Source of the DNA: Amborella trichopoda
Lineage: Eukaryota; Streptophyta; Magnoliopsida; Amborellales; Amborellaceae
Direction: 5' to 3'
NCBI RefSeq assembly: GCF_000471905.2
Contig: NW_006498507.1
Coordinates: forward strand, 697,836 to 761,835
Length of the DNA stretch: 64,000 nt
Shown here: positions 39,040 to 49,938 of the stretch, one piece after another
Layout of the letters: every line of letters begins with the position of its first letter
How positions within the stretch are numbered: the first letter of the stretch is position 1
The notes under the pieces: model-generated
What the model saw: the letters and a program-made list of their open reading frames with translations, nothing else
What the model was told of the DNA's origin: nothing
The model's database searches: none
Translations under genes and position numbers: made by a program

Positions 39040-39560
39040 AACTGCGATTCAAACATTTGAAGTTGTGGTCAAGTTCTAATCTTCGTCTTCTTTTTCTTTT
39101 AAAGGTTAAGTTTTAGCTGTGTTTTAAGTAAGGGCAATGATATCATCTTCAAGTCGGGTCCTCAAAAGTGGTAATTTGCCCTTTAAAAAAACCACATTTT
39201 GGGGGAGGGAAAGGCTTAAAATTTGTTGGGGTGCGTCACATTTTCTTACATCCCAAAACCATATTTAGGACAGCAACAGATTTGAAACCCCATAAACGCC
39301 TCAAAACATGACTCTAATATTAGATATAAATTGTCAATTTGAGTCCTATAAATACTCCCAAACAAGTTCCACCTAAAGGAGAGTATCTAGAATATGCTCC
39401 CATGGGCGGACAATCTCTTGGTTTATATTTTTATAAGTTCATATAATTTCTCTAAAGATTAAAAAATTGTAAAATCGAGCGAATTGAGACTACCTAGTCA
39501 ATCAGGGCCTAACCCGGGCCGAGCCGGTGGGTCTTGGGCCAACTCTTGTCGGCCCCTTTC
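39040..39560 (+). repeat. Direct repeat copy 2 (LTR-like)
   Basis: Second copy of 35280-35830, same orientation, with moderate divergence. TATAAATACTCCC at 39347 is a plausible TATA box. Confidence 0.6.
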
Positions 39561-39809
39561 TAAGCTTATGGGTAAGAAGTTTCAAGTTCGACATATGAGA
39601 TATTGCATATTAGTGGAAAACTAAAAGAGAAGTTTAAAGAATTTCTCTCATCACGCCTTTCTTTCCAAAATCTATTATATATTAAACATGAGGAGTTCCC
39701 CCCTTCTATTATTTTAACATGTGTCTTTTATATTGCCTATTTTGCCTCCTCAATTTTCAAAGTATTTCACACATAATCAACTCACCTAAGTCTACTTTCT
39801 CTCATCCAG

Positions 39810-40070
39810 GCGATAAGATGAGAGAGAGTAGACTTAGTTGAGTTGGCCATGTGTTCCGAAGATCTAGTACGACACCTGTTAGGAGGTACGAGTTAGTTCA
39901 AGTAGAAGACACAAAAAAGACAAGAGATAGGGCCAAAAGGTCATGGTTGAAAATAGCAAAAAAAGCTATAGGGACTTATGAGGGTATGATCTTTACTAGA
40001 GAAGAATGACATATCAATATTCATATAGTCGACCCTAATTAGTTGGGAAAGAAATTTGATGATGATGACG
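39810..40070 (+). mobile_element. RTE-type LINE 3' end (reverse transcriptase C-terminus and tail)
   Basis: Reads DKMRESRLS*VGHVFRRSS, then PVRRYEL and RAKRSWLKIAKKAI, with stops. This matches the conserved RLRWFGHV...PVRR...W region at the C-terminus of plant RTE LINE proteins. The tail has GTCGACCCTAATTAGTTGGG and (GATGAT)n. It is 5'-truncated, the normal outcome of LINE insertion. Confidence 0.8.
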
Positions 40071-41069
40071 ATCTTTTATTTCTCTCCTTGAATTTTACAA
40101 TCATAAAAATTCTTTCCCTTCCTTTTTCATAAATATGTTGCTTTTCTCTCTCTTTAAAATTTCCCTCCTCAAAAGTCTACGAGGGAGAAGGGAGGAGAGA
40201 CGTGAGAAGATGTAACCTTTAGAGAGAGAGAAGAAAAATTTCATATACGAATAGGAATTTAAGAAAGATAAATTTAATAGAGTAAATTTTTTTAAGATTT
40301 TAAGAAAGATATTAGGATCTTAAGAGAGAGAAAAGTAAGGGAGGAAATTTTTATATTTATATAAATATATCATATTTCTTTATTTTTAGAGATTTTAGAA
40401 TAATAATGATTCTATCTCTTACTTCAAATAAAATATTAGTTTTAAGAATTGAGAGTTCTTTTTGGATAAATGGGTTAAAAAGAGATACAAAGAGACTCAT
40501 CTTTTAAAAATGTGCATTAGCATGAGTTTTTTAAATCCAAACTGCCCAAAGGACCCCTAGATGAAAAGGTATGTGACTGTAATGAATATTTTTTAAAATT
40601 TGAACGTCCTATAACTACCACTAATACTACAAAACATAGAACATGTTTATTTTCTTGTTCTCTCTCTGCTCTCACTTATTCTCTCTGTCTTCGCGAATAT
40701 CTCTTTTTATACCATCTTTTACCCCAACTCTCTCTTTCTCTGCTAATTATGATCTTTATCTTACTTTCTTTCAACTTTCATTGGCTTGCACACTCTTTGA
40801 AACCCCATCTGGTGACAGAAAGACTAATGTAATCTTGTCGGGGATTAGTTTTTTTTTTATTTTTTCTTTTCCCCTATTTCCTTTTCTTTTGGCAAAGATC
40901 ACTTTCAAGTAGTCTTATTACAATAACTCTTGTTTCAAAAAAAATCAAACGAACAAATCCAAGATCTTAAAAACCTTGATGTCATTAAATCATTTTTCTT
41001 TAAACAAAGAAAATATCCACAATTCTTATGCTTGGGAATATAACGATAATATAATTAAATATGGCAAGA
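40071..41069. other. No gene seen; CT/GA-rich and AT-rich DNA
   Basis: Polypurine and polypyrimidine runs (40140-40340 and 40660-40740) and AT-rich sequence. An 89-residue hydrophobic frame at 40643-40912 is a translation of the CT-rich tract and is not supported as a gene. Confidence 0.4.
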
Positions 41070-42517
41070 AACAAAAAGAGAGTGTTGGAGATTACCTTAA
41101 ACAGATTTATTACACCCCACATCGAGTCACTACCATTCGATGGCGAGGGATCAACAATTTCAACGGTGAAACAAGTTTAGGTGAAGCCCTCTAATGGAAC
41201 TGTGAACTCCTTGATCATAAATCTCAAACCATTAGGTGAATCCCCATAGCAACTTAGTTTGATAGAAATATATCTTTTTTCCACCACAACCCTATAGTCT
41301 AAAACCCCAATGATAGATAAGAGATCGTGAGCATGAGAGAGATATCAAAGATGAGAGAGTAGGGTGTGCCCTTTTGGATCTCTTGCGGGAGAGAGAGAAA
41401 CTTTCTTAAGAGAGAGATATATATTCTAAGTGAGGTGTGCCCCCTTTGTAAGATGTGAAAGATATAGATGGGAATTAGGTGTAGGAAATAAGGTGTGGAA
41501 ATAAGGTGTAGAGATTTGAGTAGGGATCAATCCTTTTTTTATAATGCTTGCATAAAATTAGGGTTTCTTAGGTTTTTTTTGGCTTGCTTCTTCTTATGAT
41601 ATTGAATATGAACAGCTGATCTTGGGTGATTTGTGGGGTGAAAGATTTTAACCCTCCATTCCATAAATGAGTCATCAACATTATGGAAGGTTCTAGAATA
41701 TTTATCCCCTATTTCTAAACTATTTTTCAATCAATAGAAATTAAATAAAATAATTTCATTCATAATATAGTGCTTACTAACATTATGCACGCCTTCTCAT
41801 GTTTTCCAAAAATCCTTTGAAAGCTTCTTCAAGGCAAAATCTTTCCAAAACATTTCAGAGTTTTCTCTTCAAGCCAAAGTTTGAACTAATACAACGAAAG
41901 TTTCATTAGGGTGGGGTGTGTTATCCTAGGTAGTACTTCATAGGCCCCACCCACATGCAATGGTGGGCCTATTAACATATTGGGCTCCCATGCAATATTA
42001 AATTATTAAAATTAATTATATAATTTTTAGAAATCTATAAAATCAAATTTGAATATTTAAATCAATCTAAAATCAATATCTCTGTTTTTATAAATCTAAA
42101 TTTGATAAATAAAATATCCAGGTATCTAAAAAAATTCAAATAATAATTATAAAATCATATATCATTAAAACAAACATAATTGACTTTATTAGATGGATAA
42201 ATGATCCACATGGTCTAAGAATTAAATAAATAAATGTTGGGGCACTCTACCTTTAACTATGGACTACGATCTATGCTTGCTTTACCAAACCGACCCAATG
42301 TTTCGCATGACCCACGGTCCTTGCAAGGGCTCATTAGTGGGTTACCAAAGTCTGGTCGATGAGCCAATGGGTCGTAATCTTAGTTTGTGGATTTCAGGTT
42401 CTCCTCTAGATACGTACCAATGTCACCTAGACCTGATGCAACGATAGCTCCTATGGCGCATTAGGGTATCTCTCGCACATGCATAAGTTTCACCTTAAAT
42501 GGTCGTTTGGATATCTA
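41070..42517 (-). repeat. LTR-like block, minus orientation
   Basis: Reverse-complement relative of 37040-38560; on the minus strand it ends with GTGACTCGATGTGGGGTGTA. It is decayed and has no recognisable protein. Confidence 0.6.
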
Positions 42518-42780
42518 TGAAATATATTACTGGCGTAATACATTAGATGCAACCTAGGAAGAAGAAATATGGGAAATTCATTACCAACATTTTACCAGCA
42601 CTTGCCTATAAAATATCATTTTTTTATTTTATTTTTTTTCACAAAATTCTACTGAAATACGGAATTAAAGTCATCATCACATCATTCCAAAAAGATTTTC
42701 TAATAATACCATCACCATTCCAAAAAGATTTTCTAATAATAACTTTTACCATTCTAAAGTCAATCATCACACAATTTCTT
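42518..42780. mobile_element. MITE-like repeat, copy B (inverted relative to 34849-35105)
   Basis: Contains TATGGGAAATTCATTACCAA and AATTCTACTGAAATACGGAA, the reverse of copy A. A local tandem repeat CCATTCCAAAAAGATTTTCT lies at 42673-42735. Confidence 0.55.
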
Positions 42781-44854
42781 ACTTATTTTGCATGCCTTTG
42801 GCACTTACATGGAATCACATGTCTTCTAACATGATTAGACTTTAGTTTCAACATGATTAGTCATTGGAATAACATGTTTTTATTGTGATAAGTCTTATTT
42901 TTATTTATTTTTTATAGAAGTCTTTCAAATGTCTATCTATATAATTTCAAATAAGCAATAGATTTATGATACGAAATTTAAAATCTTTATGGTACAAGTT
43001 AAAAAATGAGAATAAGTTTGATTCGTAAACTAGAAGGTTTGGTAGTTGCAGTGAAAAGTTTTACGGTATTGAAAGAAACTAAACAGATATCTTATTTCAA
43101 TTGAGCTTTTACTAATTTCTTATGAGGATTATATTGGGTGAAATTTTTTATTATAATTGTGTTGTGTAAGTATTTATATTGGGTGAAATTTTTATTATAA
43201 TTGTGCTGTGTAATTTCTCATTGATTAAATATGCTAAGGAGAGAGGGAGAATGGAAAAAGTCCAGATGAGAGACTAAAGGGCTTAAAAAAAAATTACAAA
43301 TGAGACGAAGGGGCTTAAAGATAAATGTGCTTAAAAAAAGAAAAGAAAAAGCACAGATGAGAAGAAGGTGCTTAAAGAGAGAGGGAGCACCTTATGCAAA
43401 GTACATATGAGAAGAAGCGCGTAATATATTTTTCATGAGCGTGATGTGTTTCATGATTTTTGGAAAATCTTAGCGTTTCATGATTTTTGGGGAAATCTCT
43501 TGTAATCTCTTTCCATTTCCTTACTATATAAAGTGTAAATTTTCTTACTATATAAATTGTACCCAAACGGTGGAAATATCATATCTTCTCGTAATGAATT
43601 GTCATCTAATAGATTTTCAATTACTCAAATGGGCCTAAAACGTTATTCGCAATTGTCATCTAATAGATTTTCAGTTACCCAAATGGCCCTAAAATGTTGT
43701 TCACTTTTTGAAAATGGCTATCATTATGTATGTCATGAGATAGCTCGGATGAGGCTTTAGCCCCCCGTTTATGAAAGCCATAATTCAACAAAATGGTCAC
43801 ACAGTCCATTGGCTCACTCAGCCGGGCATACTCCAACTTCATAAATGGATGACCTATTAGAATAATTATCATAGAGTTTTCTATGCCCATGTAACATAGG
43901 TTATTCCCAACCAATTGACCTAGCTTGTCAAGCTCAGTCCGATATTAGTAAACATCATTTGCTTAGTATGGTCCACAAGGGACCACAGTCCCATTGAGTT
44001 CATGTTCCACTATATTGTTTCATTTTACAAGCACTCATTAGGCCTTTAATAGCCACATTCACCCAACAATGGGACCATATCGTTGAAGAGGAAAAGCAAG
44101 TAAAAAAAAATACACGCTTATCCCGCTCTCTCTCGCTATGTAGGTTTCAATTGTTGGTTGTTTAGTAGTTCTTCTTGTATGTCTCTTGTTATGAGGGAAA
44201 AGTTTATCTATGGGTGAGACCCTTAACAATCAAATTAAGGTACACCTCAAAAAATCATTAGAAGATGTTGTTTCAATACTTAATAACCTTCGTTCGATCA
44301 TCTCGACCTCAAGATGTATCGACATGAGAAAAAGTGTATTTCAAGTCTTGAAAATAGTGCATCTTGTAATGTATTATTTAGACTGTCTATTTTTAAAATT
44401 TTCAAGTGTTCGTAGAAGTGCTCATTTTGTGCTATTTTTAAATATTTAAAATTTATAACCAGAGATGAAAATAAATTTCCACGCCATTGTAAATATTTTT
44501 TGTACTAAAACAACATATTGTGGCACTATTTTAAGGCGCACCGTACTTTGATTGTTTAGAGACTCAGGGTTATGTTAACATCACCAGAGGTGCTTTGCGT
44601 TAACTGTGAATAGGTTATTTTTGTAATCCTTCTCCTTAAAAGCAATCGAATATTTTTCTTTACATGTATCTAAGTGGAGGAGAAACATATTGCAGACATC
44701 CGTTCTTGACGATTGATGAAATAAGTTGAAATATAAATATTAGAAAAGATAGATTTATCATATAATTTCCAGAAAGTTGGGGATCTCTCCCATTTTCTCT
44801 TCAAACTAAATTCTCCTTCAAAATAAACCAAAAACAAAAACACATTTAAAAAAA
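42781..44854. other. No gene seen; contains two short tandem repeats
   Basis: GTGAAATTTTT.ATTATAATTGTG repeats at 43136-43205. A 58-base unit with TTGTCATCTAATAGATTTTC repeats at 43597-43705. AGATGAGA..AAGG.GCTTAAA words recur at 43260-43390. No coding sequence was recognised. Confidence 0.45.
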
Positions 44855-45660
44855 GGATGAAGTTTTTATAGGGCCTAATATGAAAACAAAATAAAGCATT
44901 ACCTCAAATCCTTGTCCGGAAAGCGCTTTCGATAACAAAAATATCTATGATGGCTCTAAAATCAATTTCCAACATGAACAATAAAAATTGAAACTAAAAA
45001 AATGTACAGATTTTGCAGATCTATGAACACTTATTTTTTGGGCAAAATAGATGTTCTAAATAATTTGTTATGATATACAATATTTTTTAGAGCTTAAAAT
45101 CCTATTTTGTTTTCACAACTATAATGTTCAAGGCTGCTTGATCGATGCCATATGCTTGAATTGTAATTTTGGATGAGTTATACGGTGAGGCTTTATTTAT
45201 TTTGATAGTGTTGTAGTCCTATGGAACCATTTTTTTAAGTTACAAAGGGAGGCTTTACTTATTTTGTTAGGGCTACAACTGTATCAAAATATGTAAAGCC
45301 TTGCCTAACAACTCATTGATAATTACTATTCAAGCATTGGAAAGCCTTTACATTGATCATCTAGGCTTGAACATTATGATTGTAGACAAAAATTAGGATT
45401 TCAAACTCTAAAAATAATGTATATTGTAATAAATTATCTAGACCGTCCATTTCACCTTAAAAAGAAGTGTTCATAGATCCATAAAAACTATACATTTTTT
45501 AAGTTTTAAATTATCTAGACTGTCCATTTCACCCTAAAAATAAGTGTCCATAGATCCGTAAAAACTATACATTTTTAAGTTTTAAATTATCTAGACCGCC
45601 CATTCGCGTGAAGCTTTATTTTGATTTCAGAAGCCTAGGCCTTATAAAAACTTAATCCTT
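44855..45660. mobile_element. Inverted-repeat element (MULE/MITE-like)
   Basis: Ends are inverted relatives: GGATGAAGTTTTTATAGGGC at 44855 and, reversed, GGATTAAGTTTTTATAAGGC ending at 45660. The interior has a tandem repeat of about 95 bases around CTAGAC.GTCCATTTCACC at 45450-45600. A broken relative lies at 53500-53820 plus 58259-58320. No transposase. Confidence 0.6.
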
Positions 45661-45889
45661 TTCTAAAAAGGACAGAAATATTCTATTGACAAACAAACAC
45701 AACACTAGTAGAACTAATCTTTTAACAGGGTGTAGTGGCAATAGGAATTGAAAAAGTTTGTACCATTGTTGAGCTTTGTGGTCTACCTCTTGCTCTGAGG
45801 TTGCCCGACCTTTTCCTCTCGTGTGTTTGTTTGCAGGAACATTTGACTTCAGAAAAGTACCTGTTTCTATATGGCTAAGCTCACATAGG

Positions 45890-46165
45890 TAGAAATATGG
45901 GCCCGTTAATAAATACATTTTTGAGATGGATTTTAAGATTTAATTTTTAAAGATATATAATGTCTACCATGGAGATCATGAATATAAAAACAAATAAATT
46001 TTAAAAATTAAAAATAATAATTCTAATAAAAAAACATTTGGACCGTTAGTTTCTATTATTTTTAGATGGAGCACCTATTTGCATGCATCAATTAAGATGG
46101 GTACTTTACACTTTTTGAACCACAAATATAGAAATACGGTCCAGTTTGGAGCAATTTTTTTAAAT
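45890..46165. mobile_element. MITE-like repeat, third copy of the ATGGAGATCATGAATAT family
   Basis: Shares CCATGGAGATCATGAATATA, ACATTTGGACCGTTAG and AGAAATACGGTCCAG with the copies at 6653-6942 and elsewhere. Non-coding. Confidence 0.6.
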
Positions 46166-47080
46166 AAAAAGAAGAAAAAGATGGGATTAGCCCACTAACT
46201 CATATGAACATATGAGCCCAACGTCTCATAATGATTCTAGGCCGATCTGACGGTCACAAATGTCCAGTATTGTTTGAATTTTAGTTTTTTTTCTACAAAT
46301 CCAAATCCCTTGAAAGTTTATACGTGTATTCATAAAAAATAGGTGAATATTCGAAAAATATCAAATAAATATTTTACATGAAATAATTTGACCAAAATAC
46401 CCTCGAAAAGTTTTGGGGGTATTTTGGTTATTTTATTTTTTAAAGATAATTTTTATTAGATGCACTTTGATGAGAAGAATACACATCTAAAATTTCAAGT
46501 GATTTAAATCTATAGAAAAAAATTAAAATTCAAATACTATAAAATATTTATGATCGTTAAATCGATTAAGATTCAATCTGAACCGTGGACTCCTATGTTC
46601 ATATCAACCATTGGCCAAATCCCATTTTGTCCACAAATAAAAACAAAAAAACAAAACAAAAAACAATGTGCCAAATAGCACTTTCTTGTTGGGCTATACA
46701 TAAAACTGGTTCATAATTAAAAACAACAAATTTCCCTCTTCGATAAAGTTCAAGTTCCAGGGACCTACAACTTATGTACTCTTCAAACTCTCTCTCAGTC
46801 TCTCGTCTGCCTCCCAGCAGCCCGAGCTGCCCTTCTTCCTCCTTCCTGCTCACGCAGGCCCTAGCCACCCCAGCTTCCGTTCTTCCCCTGCTTGCGCCAA
46901 GCATAACCAGGCATGCCTCTCTCTTATCTGGTGATTTATTTGCTTTCTCCCTCTGCTCTCTCTCTATATCTCCTCTATTAAAACAAAAAAAAAAGAAGCA
47001 AAATGAACGGGCATTAGGGTTTCATTTACGCCTTACATTACTGGTGCTCTAGGGTTTGGATTCCTTTTGGCTTGATTTTT
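46166..47080. other. No gene recognised; CT-rich region
   Basis: Contains a Ser/Pro-rich open frame (46774-47052, +) and an overlapping one on the minus strand, both from CT-rich sequence. Neither shows a recognisable domain. Confidence 0.4.
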
Positions 47081-47388
47081 TGCAGAAAGAAAAGAGAAAC
47101 TCAAAAGCTTTGTTTCTCCCCCACAGTCTCTTAAGCGCTCATTGGAGTGTGGTCTTTACACGGCAGCATCTGGTATAAGGGGCCAGGCCAAACCCAAAAA
47201 GCTAAAACCAAACACAAAATCAAAACCCTCCCTACACCCTCTCTCTCTCTCTTTATCTCTCGCATATCTTCTTTCTCTCTCTAAAACTGTGTGGGACTCT
47301 TTATTTGCAGAGTAGCAGAGCTGCTGCCATTGCCTCGAGAAACCCCGCTGTCTCACAGTTCACATAATTTCGGAATCCCAATATAAGG
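47080..47388 (+). other. Possible leader exon of the ABCC pseudogene
   Basis: A CT-rich, GC-richer stretch ending in CCCAATATAAG before GTAAGC at 47389, about 280 bases ahead of the transporter-like sequence. It looks like a 5' leader with a splice donor. If so, the pseudogene arose from genomic rather than RNA-mediated duplication. Weakly supported. Confidence 0.35.
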
Positions 47389-47664
47389 TAAGCAACAAAA
47401 TAACAATTGGGTGATTTTTTGCTTCTTATCTCCAAATCCAAGTCCTAATAACAACCCGAGATCTCGTTTTTATGCCTGTATTTAATTCCTCTGGTTGTAT
47501 ATGCAATGTGTCGGTAAGACCCACAAATTTGTTTCTCCCCCTAGGGCTTCATGTCTCTTGTATCTCCTCACCATGCAGCTGTCACCATTTTCACTCTCTC
47601 TTTAATGCATAACTTCTATCTCTTGATCACGCAACAACTGGTTGTATGTGCGTCAGTGAATTAA

Positions 47665-49123
47665 TTGCAGGGTGTGGCTTTTTGCAGTTTGAAAACCACC
47701 CAGAGTCTCCATGTTTCCATTCTCCTGCAAAAATGGGTTCTCTACTCTCTCTGTCTTTCCTGCATTGGGCGAGCCCTGATCTTCAAAGAAAGGCACGAGG
47801 ATTCGATTTCCACTCATAGAACTGGAATCCCATGTGAAACGCTGATAGGTAATTCATTTTGGTTATTACTCTTTTGTTGCATTTACGTGTTGTTTGTTCA
47901 AATTGCGACTCTTCTTTATGAGTTCCTGAGAGAGAAACACGCCATGTCCCTTTACTTACTCCCCTTGGTGCAAATTCTCTCATGATCCGTTATGAGCCTC
48001 TGCATTTTGCATTCAAAGTACAAGGCCTTGGAGAAACACCCACTTTTTCTTCGCTTATGGTGGTTTGTTTCCTTTGTTATTTGCCTATGCACCATATACT
48101 TTGATGGTAGGGGCCTAATCAATGGGTGACTGAACTTCAATGCCCATGTTGTTTCTAACTTTGCTTGTACATCTGCCATTGCTTTTGTGTTTTGTCGCGA
48201 TTCATGGTGATACTGGTATACGAGTAGTGATATAGATTTTGACCTCCAAGAACCATTGCTTAGTGAGGAGTTAGGTTGCCAAAAAGTGATTCCTTATGGC
48301 GATGCCAGTCTATTTTACTTGGCCACTCTCTTGGTTAAACCCACTTTTATCTATTGGTGCAAAGAGGCCTCTAGAACTCACGAATGTTCCCCTCTTAGCT
48401 CCTAAAGACCAGTCCAAAACCTCATACAAAATATTTAACTCTTAACTGGGAGAAGTTCAAGTCTGAAAGTCCATTGAAAAAACCATCTTTAGCATCAGCT
48501 ATTTTTACGTCTTTTTGGAAGGCGGCAGCTTGGAATGCCATCTTGCTAGCCTTAACACACTCGTTACTTTTGTTGGTTCCTATCTTATAAGCTACTTTGT
48601 GGAGTATTTGGGAGGGAACATCACTTTCCCTCTTGAAGGTTACATCCTAGTGTCAATATTCTTCACGGCAAAGCTTGTGGAGACCATAACCACTAGGCAA
48701 TGGTTTTTGGGGGTTGATATCTTAGGAATGAATATCAGTGCGGCTTTGACTGCCATGGTTTATCCAAAAGGGCTTCGTCTCTCTAGCACAGCCAGACAGA
48801 GCCACACTGGTGGAGAAATTGTCAATTGTATGGCAGTTGATGTTCAAAGGATTCGATATTATTCATGGTACCTTCACGATATATGGATGTTACCTCTACA
48901 GATAGTCTTAGGCTCTTAGCATTGGCAATTCTCTATAAAAATGTGGGTATAGCCTCACATTCAACTCTTGGGGCCACAATTGTTTCTATTCTTGTTACGA
49001 TTCCTCTCGCAAAAGTGCAAGAGGATTACCAAGATAAGTTGATGTCAGCTAAGGATGGTAGAATGAGGAAAAGATTTGAGTGCCTAAGGAACATAAGGAT
49101 TTTGAAGTTGCAAGCATGGTAGG
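47665..49123 (+). pseudogene. ABCC5-like (MRP-type) ABC transporter, decayed 5' fragment
   Basis: Frame fragments in order match the N-terminal third of plant ABCC/MRP transporters, most like the ABCC5 group: TMD0 segments (CCIYVLFVQI near 47870; LHSKYKALEKHPLFLRLWW near 48005), the L0 linker (DLQEPLLSEE near 48240, TLSWLNPLLSIGAKRPLEL near 48330), then the first helices of TMD1 (48515-48919: TTRQWFLGVDILGMN, SHTGGEIVNCMAVDVQRI) and, after a shift, LALAILYKNVGIA to LRNIRILKLQAW (48908-49122). At least three frame breaks and a stop after the DGRG loop disrupt it. No nucleotide-binding domain follows, so it cannot transport. A GTAGG right after the last codon may be the remnant donor of the large first exon. 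Confidence 0.88.
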
Positions 49124-49930
49124 ATTGGCATCATTGTCTATATCGACATTGTTTCCTCATAATAATGCATGTTTATGTTTTTAATTTTGACTTGTACCTT
49201 CCATTGTGTCCTTTTGAGTGAGTTCTTAGCTGTTGAGTAAATTTTTTGGATTTCGATTTTGTTTACTTGCAAAGGGAGCAGTCTTTGCGCCTCTGGTTTT
49301 GGAGGATGTCAATATATCCTCAGCTGATGCCATAACTAGCCTCTTTTCCCAATTTGAATATCTACTATTTCTCCCTAAAAATTGCTCCATTACACTTTAT
49401 TTGATAGTTGATTGGGGATTCATTTCATTGGGACCTCTTCAAATTGCTATCCTATAGCTCCCTTTGGAGCCTAGTCCAAGTTGATTAATGGTTCATGACG
49501 ATGTTTGAGCAAGGAGTATTTCAAATACTCAGTTACCCAAAACTTCCTCAACATTCCAGCTGGGAATCAAACACAGGCACCCAAAACTTTCTTAACATTG
49601 CAGTAAGTTTTCAAAAATAGGTGCCCAGAACTTCCTTAACTTCCAGGAAGATAACATTCCACTTCCCATGAAGAACTCCTTTCCAGGGAACATTTATCTT
49701 CCAACAAACAAACACACCCTTAGGGTGCATTTCATAAATAAAATAAGGGAAAGTCTCAGGCTTTACCTTGTACTGTAGGTTTTGTAAGTTTGGGGAGTAA
49801 AGTCAGAACTCACTTTTTCCTGCCTGCCTACCTTCTCTCTCTTGTTTCAGGTCTAGAAACACCTTTCTCTATTTCTTCTAATTATTTTCTTCAAAACCTT
49901 TTCATTCAATAACATTGTTCAAAAAAATAG
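49124..49930. other. No gene seen; possible MITE
   Basis: No continuation of the ABCC protein was recognised. 49550-49720 repeats ACCCAAAACTTCCTTAACATT-like words (20 bases or fewer each) and ends with CAACAAACAAACACACCC, typical of small MITEs. Evidence is weak. Confidence 0.35.
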
Positions 49931-49938
49931 ACCGCCCA

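Noticed and set aside
46774..47052. Ser/Pro-rich 92-codon frame as a secreted or cell-wall protein
   Set aside because: It is a translation of CT-rich DNA with no signal-peptide or domain pattern I can support.
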